Source of the DNA: Ascidia mentula
Taxonomy: Eukaryota; Chordata; Ascidiacea; Phlebobranchia; Ascidiidae
Length of the DNA stretch: 64,000 nucleotides
Assembly (NCBI GenBank): GCA_947561715.1
Contig: OX387205.1
Location: forward strand, 7,941,001 to 8,005,000
Reading direction: 5' to 3'
Numbering within the stretch: the first letter of the stretch is position 1; each line of letters starts with the position of its first letter. Under the pieces are notes generated by a model. It searched no databases. It worked only from the letters and a program-made list of their open reading frames with translations, and had not been told where the DNA came from. Positions 12,640 through 23,674 of the stretch are shown here, one piece after another. The position numbers were made by a program, and so were the translations under genes.

Positions 12640-13765
12640 CTAACCATCAGTTTAACTCGCAGCCAATAATATCCCTCCTGAGAGGAATCCAACCGTACTT
12701 TGAAAAACTTTCCCGCCAACCGGCTCTACTCCCACAGGCCGCGGCTAGCCCAGATAGCGCCAAATGTTCTTTTGCAAATATGTGATGCGGTGCGTTGTCG
12801 ACTTGCGACCCCACGCTGTGGCAAATCGACAAGGGACAAACTATAGCGAGGTCGGTGGACAGCCCCAATTAATCACAGTGTGTGGTGTCGCAAGGAATAC
12901 AGAATTTGTCGAAATGGCTTTTAGTCGAACTCGAAAATAGAATTCATGCGTGTATGGCTCCGTATAAATGACCGGCCCTGGTTCGTATTTCTAAATAAAA
13001 CCTGCAGTCAATAAAAAGCACAAATACTATTTTGCGGTGGCCCGCAATTACTGTTTGTACACTTGCGTACGCTGACAGAGTTTTTTCTTGGGACAAACTT
13101 TAAGATTAACATGCGTTATACAACTTGTTGAAAAACTAAACCAATTGACTTCAAAAAGTGAAAATAAAACGCACTGGCTAGCTTTAAGCACGATGTGTTT
13201 TTAGGTCATTATTAAAGCAAGTTTCTAATTTTTATAGTTATTTTTTTAAATGACAATTGGATTTATTCTGCTAAAAAATATTTTACGAAAGGGTTAAGGC
13301 TAACCATAACTTTGACTCATAACCAAAATCAATAATGTCCCTCCCGAGAGGAACCCAACAGTACTTTGAAAAACATTCCCGCCAACCGGCTTCACTCCCA
13401 CAAGCCGCGACGGGCCAGATAGCGCCAAAACCCTTAAATTCAGTGTAACATAAACAGGAAGATACGATAATAAATGATAGGCTACTAAACATGTCCTAAT
13501 CGTTTGCTAGAAATAAAACCAAAAATGCGGTACAAAAACTGTTATTGCAATCAAACGATGTTGTTCCCTGCACAACAAGGAAAGTCAACGTGCAAATTTT
13601 CTTATGCGAAAACGTGAGGTATGTGGTGCGCTGTCCATTGTCCGTTGTCGCCTTTGAGGTCTTCGACCACACGCTAAGGCAAATCCACAAGGGACGAAGC
13701 GTAGCGAGGTCCGCGGTGGAGAGCCCAATTAATCACAGTGTGTGGTGTCGCAAGGAATGTGAAAT
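12640..13765. repeat. Diverged segmental duplication within the composite element
   Basis: Sequence at about 12636-12770 (with CCCGCCAACCGGCT and AGATAGCGCCAAA) is repeated at about 13296-13430. Sequence at about 12800-12895 (with TTAATCACAGTGTGTGGTGT) is repeated at about 13665-13762. The two copies are in the same order and orientation but with a longer spacer in the second. Copies are diverged by roughly a fifth. Function is unknown; it may be an older internal repeat of the host element. Confidence 0.7.
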
Positions 13766-13934
13766 TTTTCGAACTGGGTTTTGTATAGGACGAAGTATTG
13801 CGTATATGACAATTTAATCTTTACAAATCTCGAAAAACAACTGATTTAGTCCCATTTCGATATAGCCATACAGGAGCAGTTTGGTTACGTTTACGGTATA
13901 TAGAATTTTGGAAAGGGTTCTCCACTATCACATC

Positions 13935-16900
13935 ATAAAAGTTTTGCACAGTATTACAACACTCTATTCGGAGTTGAAGGGCAAAAACCGATTTCTTTCA
14001 TTTCAATTGGCTTTTGAAAGACAAGCGACCAAGCATGTTAACGTGCCGGCAGTAGATACCAAACCGCGCGGGTCGTGCCTTCGTGTTCAATCAAGTTGTC
14101 AGTCTCTCAGGCGTTTGTTTCAACTTCAATCGAAACAAAATTTTGCACAGTATTACAACACAATATTCGGAGTTGAACTGTAAAACCCGATTTCATTTAT
14201 TTCAATTGGCTTTTGAAAGACAAGCGACCAAGCATGTTAACGTGCCGGCAGTAGATACCAAACCGCGCGGGTCGTGCCTTCGCGTTCAATCAAGTTGTCA
14301 GTCTCTCAGGCGTTTGTTTCAACTTCAATCGAAACAAAATTTTGCACAGTATTACAACACAATATTCGGAGTTGAACTGTAAAACCCGATTTCATTTATT
14401 TCAATTGGCTCTTGAAAGACAAGCGACCAAGCATGTTAACGTGCCGGCAGTAGATACCAAACCGCGCGGGTCGTGCCTTCGCGTTCAATCAAGTTGTCAG
14501 TCTCTCAGGCGTTTGTTTCAACTTCAATCGAAACAAAATTTTGCACAGTATTACAACACTCTATTCGGAGTTGAACAGCAAAAACCGATTTCTTTCATTT
14601 CAATAGGCTTTTGAAAGACAAGCGACCAAGCATGTTAACCTGCCGGCAGTAGATACCAAACCGCGCGGGTCGTGCCTTCGTGTTCAATCAAGTTGTCAGT
14701 CTCTCATTCGTTTGTTTCAACTTCAATCGAAACAAAATTTTGCACAGTATTGCAACACTCTATTCGGAGTTGAACAGCAAAAACCGATTTCTTTCATTTC
14801 AATTGGCTTTTGAAAGACAAGCGACCAAGCATGTTAACGTGCCGGCAGTAGATACCAAACCGCGCGGGTCGTGCCTTCGCGTTCAATCAAGTTGTCAGTC
14901 TCTCAGGCGTTTGTTTCAACTTCAATCGAAACAAAATTTTGCACAGTATTACAACACAATATTCGGAGTTGAACTGTAAAACCCGATTTCATTTATTTCA
15001 ATTGGCTCTTGAAAGACAAGCGACCAAGCATGTTAACGTGCCGGCAGTAGATACCAAACCGCGCGGGTCGTGCCTTCGCGTTCAATCAAGTTGTCAGTCT
15101 CTCAGGCGTTTGTTTCAACTTCAATCGAAACAAAATTTTGCACAGTATTACAACACTCTATTCGGAGTTGAACAGCAAAAACCGATTTCTTTCATTTCAA
15201 TAGGTTTTTGAAAGACAAGCGACCAAGCATGTTAACCTGCCGGCAATAGATACCAAACCGCGCGGGTCGTGCCTTCGTGTTCAATCAAGTTGTCAGTCTC
15301 TCATTCGTTTGTTTCAACTTCAATCGAAACAAAATTTTGCACAGTATTACAACACAATATTCGGAGTTGAACTGTAAAACCCGATTTCATTTATTTCAAT
15401 TGGTTCTTGAAAGCCAAGCGACCAAGCATGTTAACGTGCCGGCAGTAGATACCAAACCGCGCGGGTCGTGCCTTCGCGTTCAATCAAGTTGTCAGTCTCT
15501 CAGGCGTTTGTTTCAACTTCAATCGAAACAAAATTTTGCACAGTATTGCAACACTCTATTCGGAGTTGAACAGCAAAAACCGATTTCTTTCATTTCAATT
15601 GGCTTTTGAAAGACAAGCGACCAAGCATGTTAACTTGCCGGCAGTAGATACCAAACCGCGCGGGTCGTGCCTTCGCGTTCAATCAAGTTGTCAGTCTCTC
15701 AGGCGTTTGTTTCAACTTCAATCGAAACAAAATTTTGCACAGTATTACAACACTCTATTCGGAGTTGAACAGCAAAAACCGATTTCTTTCATTTTAATTG
15801 GCTTTTGAAAGCCAAGCGACCAAGCATGTTAACGTGCCGGCAGTAGATACCAAACCGCGCGGGTCGTGCCTTCGCGTTCAATCAAGTTGTCAGTCTCTCA
15901 GGCGTTTGTTTTAACTTCAATCAAAACAAAATTTTGCACAGTATTACAACACTCTATTCGGAGTTGAACAGCAAAAACCGATTTTTTTCATTTCAATTGG
16001 CTTTTTAAAGACAAGCGACCAAGCATGTTAACCTGCCGGCAGTAGATACCAAACCGCGCGGGTCGTGCCTTCGTGTTCAATCAAGTTGTCAGTCTCTCAT
16101 TCGTTTGTTTCAACTTCAATCGAAACAAAATTTTGCACAGTATTACAACACACTATTCGGAGTTGAACTGTAAAACCCGATTTCATTTATTTCAATTGGC
16201 TCTTGAAAGACAAGCGACCAAGCATGTTAACGTGCCGGCAGTAGATACCAAACCGCGCGGGTCGTGCCTTCGCGTTCAATCAAGTTGTCAGTCTCTCATT
16301 CGTTTGTTTCAACTTCAATCGAAACAAAATTTTGCACAGTATTACGACACACTATTCGGAGTTGAACTGTAAAACCCGATTTCATTTATTTCAATTGGCT
16401 TTCGAAAGACAAGCGACCAAGCATGTTAACCTGCCGGCAGTAGATACCAAACCGCGCGGGTCGTGCCTTCGCGTTCAATAAAGTTGTCAGTCTCTCAGGC
16501 GTTTGTTTCAACTTCAATCGAAACAAAATTTTGCACAGTATTACAACACTCTATTCGGAGTTGAACAGCAAAAAACGATTTCTTTCATTTCAATTGGCTT
16601 TGGAAGACAAGCGACCAAGCATGTTGACCTGCCGGCAGTAGATACCAAACCGCGCGGGTCGTGCCTTTGCGTTCAATCAAGTTGTCAGTCTCTCAGGCGT
16701 TTGTTTCAACTTCAATCGAAACAAAATTTTGCACAGTATTACGACACACTATTTGGAGTTGAACTGTAAAACCCGATTGATTTTATTTTAATTGGCCTTT
16801 AAGATCCAAGCGACCAAGTATTTTTATGTGCCAACAGTAGATACCAAACCGCGCGGGTCATGCCTTCGTGTTCAATCAAGTTGTCAGTCTCTCATTCGTT

Positions 16901-17045
16901 TGTTTCAACTTCAATCGAAACAAAATTTTGCACAGTATTACAACACACTATTCGGAGTTGAACTGTAAAACCCGATTCCTTTTATTTCAATTGGCCTTTG
17001 AGAGACAAGCGACCAAGCATATCAATGTGCCAGTCGATAGCAAAC
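13935..17045. repeat. Satellite-like tandem array, 199-bp unit, about 16 copies
   Basis: The word TTTTGCACAGTATTAC recurs every 199 bp from 13942 to about 16926. Two unit variants alternate irregularly: one with CACTCTATTC and GAACAGCAAAAACC, the other with CAATATTC or CACTATTC and GAACTGTAAAACCC. Blocks of three units (597 bp) are themselves duplicated almost exactly; for example, 14342-14614 matches 14939-15211. Each unit carries the palindromes CCGCGCGG and GCCGGC. The many short open frames in the array are a by-product, since 199 is not a multiple of three and frames shift from unit to unit. A decayed partial unit is recognisable at about 17135-17185. Confidence 0.95.
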
Positions 17046-17559
17046 CTATTATTATTTTAACATTATTTTCAATCAGTATAAACGAATGATGCATGCCTAT
17101 ATGTAATCGCTGTAATGGGAATGTTTGTATTTTAGGCGTTAGTTTGATTTCAATTGAAGCAAAATTTCCTGATGAATAGCAACCCTAAAAAATTGTCCCC
17201 TCCATTGTACTAGAATTGTTGCCGTGGGAGTCGGTCGACGTTGGGCAAAGAAATATCTGAAGCGTAAACAACTGTCAGATTTTGACTGATAATACGTTAT
17301 TCCCATGTGAAACGCTTTTCGGCCAACAAATGAAAAAAGTTATGTTTGCTATTTGACTTTGTGCCTCAAACTTTAATGATATTTCACAACACCTTTTTTA
17401 TTTGGTATCAAACAGTCATTCTGATTTGAAAAGACATGGTATGAGATAAACCTCTGAATTATGATAACATTAACCTGCTATAATACTCACAATTAATTAT
17501 TTATTTATTTATATGTCAAGTCAACGTCCTTGTTGCGTTAACATTGACGCGCAATTGTT
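17046..17559. other. Spacer between the 199-bp and 102-bp arrays
   Basis: This stretch holds a degraded relic of the 199-bp unit near 17135-17185 and otherwise AT-rich sequence with no gene. Confidence 0.5.
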
Positions 17560-19235
17560 TAACAAACATTCTATAAATGTTACGCATCGGTTGGTTATTT
17601 TTTCGTCATTCCAATAACATTGGAATAACGTTGATGTTTGGTTCTTTATTATAACGTTGTCATAGCAACATTCAATAAACGTTAGGTTTTGGTTGGTTGA
17701 TTTTTTTGTTTTTCCGATAACATTAGAATAACGTTGATGTTTGGTTCTTTATTATAACGTTATCACAACAACATTTAATGAACGTTAGGTTTTGGTTGGT
17801 TGATTTTTTGTTTTCCCGATAACATTAGAATAACGTTGATGTTTGGTTCTTTATTATAACGTTATCACAACAACATTCAATAAACGTTAGGTTTTGGTTG
17901 GTTGATTTTTTGTTTTTCCGATAACATTAGAATAACGTTGATGTTTGGTTCTTTATTATAACGTTATCACAACAACATTCAATAAACGTTAGGTTTTGGT
18001 TGGTTGATTTTTTGTTTTCCCGATAACATTAGAATAACGTTGATGTTTGGTTCTTTATTATAACGTTATCACAACAACATTCAATAAACGTTAGGTTGTG
18101 GTTGGTTGATTTTTTGTTTTTCCGATAACATTAGAATAACGTTGATGTTTGGTTCTTTATTATAACGTTATCATAACAACATTCAATAAACGTTAGGTTT
18201 TGGTTGGTTGATTTTTTGTTTTTCCGATAACATAAGAATAACGTTGATGTTTGGTTCTTTATTATAACGTTATCATAACAACATTCAATAAACGTTAGGT
18301 TTTGGTTGGTTGATTTTTTGTTTTTCCGATAACATTAGAATAACGTTGATGTTTGGTTCTTTATTATAACGTTATCATAACAACATTCAATAAACGTTAG
18401 GTTTTGGTTGGTTGATTTTTTGTTTTTAGGATAACATTAGAATAACGTTGATGTTTGGTTCTTTATTATAACGTTATCATAACAACGTTCAATAAACGTT
18501 AGGTTGTGGTTGGTTGATTTTTTGTTTTTCCGATAACATTAGAATAACGTTGATGTTTGGTTCTTTATTATAACGTTATCATAACAACGTTCAATAAACG
18601 TTAGGTTTTGGTTGGTTGATTTTTTGTTTTTCCGATAACATTAGAATAACGTTGATGTCTGGTTCTTTATTATAACGTTATCATAACAACGTTCAATAAA
18701 CGTTAGGTTGTGGTTGGTTGATTTTTTGTTTTTCCGATAACATTAGAATAACGTTGATGTTTGGTTCTTTATTATAACGTTATCATAACAACGTTCAATA
18801 AACGTTAGGTTTTGGTTGGTTGATTTTTTGTTTTTCCGATAACATTAGAATAACGTTGATGTTTGGTTCTTTATTATTACGTTATCATAACAACGTTCAA
18901 TAAACGTTAGGTTGTGGTTGGTTGATTTTTTGTTTTTCCGATAACATTACAATAACGTTGATGTTTGGTTCTTTATTATAACGTTATCATAGCAACGTTC
19001 AATAAACGTTAGGTTTTGGTTGGTTGATTTTTTGTTTTTCCGATAACATTAGAATAACGTTGATGTTTGGTTCTTTATTATAACGTTATCATAACAACGT
19101 TTAATAAACGTTAGGTTTTGGTTGGTTGATTTTTTGTTTTTCCGATAACATAAGAATAACGTTGATGTTTGGTTCTTTATTATAACGTTATCATAACAAC
19201 ATTCAATAAACGTTAGGTTTTGGTTGGTTGATACA
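17560..19235. repeat. Tandem array, 102-bp unit, about 16 copies
   Basis: GTTCTTTATTATAACGTT recurs at 17641, 17744, 17846, 17948 and onward to 19172 with 102-bp spacing. Units are very similar to each other (a few substitutions per unit), so this array has expanded or homogenised more recently than the 121-bp one. Each unit has three AACGTT or closely related words plus TTGGTTGGTTGATTTTTTG. The array forms the right subterminal region of the composite element; from 19236 to 19482 the AACGTT words continue without a regular period. Confidence 0.95.
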
Positions 19236-19482
19236 ACGTTTTACGATTAACAACAAAAGAACGTTGGAATTAGGTTAGGTTTAGAAGACGTTCATTTCCT
19301 ACGTTAGTTCAACGCTGATATTTGGTTGGTTTAAAAAACGTAGAAAGGAAACGTAGAATCAACGTTAATATTTGGAAAACATGCAACCAGTAAAAATTTT
19401 TTGGTTCGATTTACGTTAATGAACGTTTCAACCAAAAGTCAACGTAACAAAAACGTTCCTTCCACGTTTGATGTTTGCTGGG

Positions 19483-20590
19483 AAGTGACAAAAAGCGTAA
19501 AGCCATAATCAAACATAAGATTTGCGCCAACGCCGTTTATCATTCTGATGTAATTAAGGCGTGGCAACATGTAACCGTGGCGAGAAAACACCAGGAGCAC
19601 CTGGTTGACACAAAAAATTGGTTTTGATCAGCAGGTAAAAAGTTTTAAACCTTGACTCCTCTGTTGATTATAATGCTTTTCGACCAAACTAGTTTAAAAT
19701 AAACCCTATTTTACCAACGTTACCCCGGCTTCATTAATTGACCCCTTGGTATACACGTTTTTGAAAAATAGGTCACAAACCTTTTATTTAGATCGAACCC
19801 TGAAATGTGTATTACTTAATTGCTACTTTAGGTGCCCCTAAAGAATTACTTAACACTTAGTGCAACCATTAACACTAATTGTCATTTGCCACTGGCGACT
19901 AACGAAAATGACGGATTTTGCAAAAATTACCGAACTTTCTGATGCAATTGTTGTTGAAAGAAATATTCGCAGGCGGACGCAAGCTGGAAACACTAGTGGC
20001 GGGGTAGCCTATATTTTATATGTGCAAAATGACTCCCTACAAGAAAGGGCTGTGAGAACACCCACTGATGCTCCTTACCATTTTGTGAACACCCATTGGT
20101 GTTTGTTGTGCCTTACCATTTTGTTTTGACGTGTTTATGGCAACAATACACTCTACAGCTGCATTGATCAGTTTCAATTGTAATCGTGTAAAAGTACTTA
20201 CTTATTATGCGGACATCTGTACCACTTGCTGCACTGGTAAACACCGGCTAATTCCTTTCTCTCACCACATAGCAGTGTCCCACATACCAAATGATATTAT
20301 GGTTTGAATCGCAGTGCACTCTCATTTCCAAACCACGATGACATATGTTCTATTCGATTCTACTTTATCGCTGTACAAGACAATACTTCCACCGAGACTC
20401 GCCCATTTGCTGACAGGAATCCCATATTAGCAACAGTCAAAAAATAAGTTTTCGGATTAACGTCTGAAATACCCACCGCGAGCCGCATGTAGACAGACCT
20501 TCTGGCAACTAGCCAAATATGTCAGCCTAATTCAAAAACATTTGGTCAAGAAGCTTTTTGATATATAGCCTACTATACCGAAGCATTAAA
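19483..20590. other. Intergenic, no gene recognised
   Basis: An 89-codon plus-strand frame at 19860-20129 has no recognised domain and no supporting splice or neighbour evidence. Nothing else stands out. The last four bases, TAAA at 20587-20590, are the left target-site duplication of the next element. Confidence 0.5.
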
Positions 20591-21286
20591 GGCCGCATAT
20601 CAGTATTAAATCCCAAAAATCACGTTTTGAAGGCTATCAGCATTAATACCCATATTGAGTGATTTGCTTTTTTGACAACAACAATTCCTGTGGTCAGTGA
20701 CCCATGAAGATCTACCGGTACTATTCAAAGAGAGAGAAAAAAATGATTGCAGCTGCATCCGGGAAAACACAGCAAGGATCTGAGGAGCCTCCAGGAGGAT
20801 CTTTTGTCTTATAGGATAGCAAAAACAGTCCCAGGGGGCAACCAAAGCAACTTTACTGTGACAATTTTTTTTGCCATTGCGAAGAAAAGGGTTAGGACCA
20901 ACATTAAGTTGCAAATTGGATGAGGTTTTTGTGATTCATTTTTTTGCAAAACCAACTTACATTTTTTGCAGCCTATTTAGCTAAAATAATGTCCGACCAG
21001 GGGGCTAAATGCGGTATACTTCTGTGATTCAATTTTGAGCTACATCCCCTTGAACATTTTGATGCTTTTTCAACTAAATTTTTCACAGCACCCAGCACCA
21101 AATGTCTAGCTGACTGAGAAGGGCAAAAAATGCACCAAACACGCTGAAAATCGCCCTGGCTAAAGCACGTGACTCCCTGCTCATTCAACCCGAAAATTTA
21201 TTGCAATGCATCACCGGTTGCCTTGTGACGTCACAGAGATTCTCTATGACAGGGGACTATTTTAATAGAAATACTGATATGCGGTC
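20591..21286. mobile_element. MITE, 696 bp, with TAAA target duplication
   Basis: The element starts GGCCGCATATCAGTATT at 20591 and ends with the near-exact reverse complement AATACTGATATGCGGTC at 21286 (16 of 17 bases pair). It is flanked by TAAA at 20587-20590 and again at 21287-21290. There is no transposase-like coding sequence inside, so it is a non-autonomous element. The 3- to 4-bp T/A-rich target duplication is compatible with PIF/Harbinger or Tc1-like mobilisation; superfamily is not settled. Minus-strand open frames inside are not treated as genes. Confidence 0.75.
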
Positions 21287-21290
21287 TAAA

Positions 21291-22276
21291 CGTGATAGTG
21301 AATGAAATGTTATTTCTTTGGGTCCCGTTGTTTTATCTGCAGCGGACAAGATAAAGTTTAACTGTAATTGTGTAAATTGTCTTTTTCTTTTATTTTGTTT
21401 CGCACTTATAGGCATGTCACGTGTTCTGCTCCCTTCCCCTCAAACCTGCCAGCTATGTTACGTAAGACAAATATATTTTGCTTTAAAGCATCCTCAATGT
21501 CTTGTACAAAAAAGGTGGAAATCGTCATGGCCATTGCAATAGAATGGGGAAAGACTTCAAAACCGGTCAGCTAGAATTATTGCTCATTTAAGCAACATCA
21601 TCCTTATGTTAAAAGACAGTTGATAGACGGCCACCGATGTTCCGCATACAATTTGTTGCGCATCTTCGTTATCCCGTAAAACTGTCGTGACAGATCACAA
21701 AAGCGCCATTTGGTTGTTTTTTTCTGTGGGACTGTAAACTTTCCAGCATTCCACAGAAAACTGTTCAATGCTATCCTGGTAGCTGAGTTTGAAGCATATT
21801 TCAACGCTTGCATCGGTTTTACACAAATGTGCTAAACGTACATCTAAACAAACAGTATGCTACGGCTATTTAGGTTGCAAGAGTAATGAGATGTTTATAC
21901 CAATAGGCCTAGCACATTACAGAAACAACATCAAAACTAAGTAACATCAAAATATGAAGTGCTATGTAGGATTGTCATGCGCCAGTAAATTTTCAAAACT
22001 CTGTGCCAATAAACATACATAGAGAAAAACACTGCAGTTTATCACAACAAATGGAGAATAAACCCCTCACATTTATGATAGTAAGTTTTAAGGCAAAAAA
22101 ATGATATGTTAACAGTTCATTTGACATGAAAGATAACCACACCCTTATAAAATTAAGTAAATGTAGTTTTACATTTTTTCAATTGAAGTAGGAAACATTG
22201 CCTTTGGTGTCAAACCCACTAAATTAATCACCACTAACACTTTTTGAAATCAACTTTCATGGAATGGAAGTATGTG
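21291..22276. other. Intergenic, no gene recognised
   Basis: A 16-base word, AAGGTGGAAATCGTCA, at 21512-21527 also occurs at 904-919, with weaker similarity continuing on one side, so a small dispersed repeat is likely. No gene is supported. Confidence 0.5.
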
Positions 22277-22869
22277 CTATGATTTCAATGATTCTCCCAA
22301 TGTTTTTGCCATATAATCTTCTTGCATTTTGTTTATGTCAATTTCAGCCAGCTTGTGTTTCATATTAACCTTTTGGTTTTTTAAACGCTGCTTTAACAAA
22401 TTAATTTCTTTATCTTTAGATTGTATTATATGTTCCTGCTGTTCAATAGTTTGTTCAGCTTCTAAACACTTGCTTTGCAGAAAATCACAGCGCTTTATTT
22501 CCCTTGAAAGTTTTGATTGCTTGCTTTGCAACGTAGCTTCAAAAGTTTGTTTGTCTTTGAGCATTTGTTGTTTTAAAATTTCATTTTCATCTTTCATGAA
22601 ATTGAAATCATTGTGACGTTTTTCAAGAAGCACTTTTGTTTTTGCATGCTTTAACTTTTCTTCTCTGAGCTCGAAACATACTTCATCGTACGTTGTTTTA
22701 ATAACATAGTTAAGCTTCTGTTTTTCTGCATGTTGTCTTATTTCCTCCAAAGCTGAATGTTGGGCATCAAATAGGTCTCTTACAGTGCTTTGTACAATGG
22801 TGTAGGAAGATAAACCGTTGCTACTACTATTGCTGTTACTTGAATGATCAAAATTATGGTTATCCATTT
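22277..22869 (-). CDS. SPATA24-like coiled-coil protein, intronless coding region
   Basis: The coding region is a single exon of 196 residues with its ATG at 22867. Residues about 45-185 are almost entirely coiled coil. The stretch HAKTKVLLEK and the final helix with QEDYMAKTL match human SPATA24 (AHAKTKVLLAK, QESYMAQVL) with similar spacing, and overall length is close (human 205). SPATA24 is a testis-expressed coiled-coil protein of uncertain molecular role, with DNA-binding reported in mouse. The N-terminal 25 residues are serine/asparagine-rich. A strong acceptor (long T tract then GTAG) ends at 22870, only 2 nt before the ATG. This implies a spliced leader or a 5' UTR intron, which argues that the gene is expressed rather than a dead retrocopy. 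Confidence 0.72.
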
Positions 22870-22871
22870 CT

Positions 22872-23674
22872 ACAAAAAAAAATCATTTCTATGATGGCAA
22901 TTTATAGGCTATTTGTACATATTATTTTGGTGTGGTTGTACCGTTAGAACAACTATCCACAATTTATTTTGAAAATACCATGATGTGCATTGTATCACAC
23001 TAGATGCTAAAGAACTACCTCACAGACAGGTAATTCTGGATTTTTGATCACAAATAAGTCTATGTAACACAGAAATCTGTACCAATGTGAACAGTCAGGT
23101 GTGATGTGAACAGGGCAACCACCTGTTATTTTTGGTTATAAATTAAAAGTACTATACTAAACATTAATTATATTATATCCATTAACATTCGCACAGATTT
23201 CTTCCATGTTACGCAGACTTTATTTTTGTTATATGTGGATTAAAAATCCTGACCTGTCTGCGAGGTGGTTCTTTAGCATCTACCTTATATCAAACGTAAA
23301 AAAAGCTTTGCCTCAATTCACTCAATCACAACAACCCACCTCAAAAGTTCTCTCATACTACAGGAAAAAGTGAGGAGGAGGCCTAGCCTGGTACTCTGAT
23401 GGACTCACTTGCATGTTGTTGTTACTTGTTACCGTACTTACTAACGATTTTAAACTGGAACGTTAAAACATAAAACGTAGCCAGTAGAGTCCGACCTGTT
23501 CGTTATTGGGCGGCGTTAAGAAAAAAATACTTGGCTTACTAAGCTCTATCTGGCAGCTTCTTAGCTTTAGTAAGTCATTTTTTTAAACGGCGCCCTATAG
23601 GCTATTACATGAAAGTTCTCAACTTTCTTCTGGACTTGAAAAATTAGGCTTTCAATTGAGTAAAACTTGATTCG
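22872..23674. other. Intergenic, no gene recognised
   Basis: No coding exon is supported. Words such as CTGTCTGCGAGGTGGTTCTT near 23258 echo, in inverse orientation, GCTAAAGAACTACCTCACAG near 23007. This suggests a small inverted-repeat element of about 280 bp, not worked out further. Confidence 0.35.

Larger units (their letters stand above)
10756..19482. mobile_element. Composite TIR-bounded element with three tandem arrays
   Basis: The segment begins with CCCAGCAAACAT at 10756-10767 and ends with its exact reverse complement at 19471-19482. Just inside each end, sequence rich in AACGTT/AACGTA words continues into a tandem array: 121-bp units on the left and 102-bp units on the right. A third, unrelated 199-bp array lies between. 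This layout suggests a large DNA transposon or non-autonomous derivative whose subterminal repeats are transposase-binding sites. No clear target-site duplication is visible: the flanks are GTTAGTAA on the left and AAGTGACA on the right. No intact transposase gene is present; a broken DUF4806-like gene lies inside. The 12-bp inverted repeat is direct observation; the single-element interpretation is inference. Confidence 0.5.

Noticed and set aside
13881-17089. A dozen overlapping 70-110-codon open frames with near-identical products
   Set aside because: They are produced by the 199-bp tandem repeat. The period is not a multiple of three, so the frame shifts between units, and there is no start or stop pattern consistent with a gene family.
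10795-19235. CRISPR-like regular repeats
   Set aside because: Units are contiguous tandem repeats with no unique spacers, and the genome is plainly eukaryotic.
20606-21188. Two minus-strand open frames of 71 and 102 codons
   Set aside because: Both lie inside the MITE between its inverted ends and match no family.
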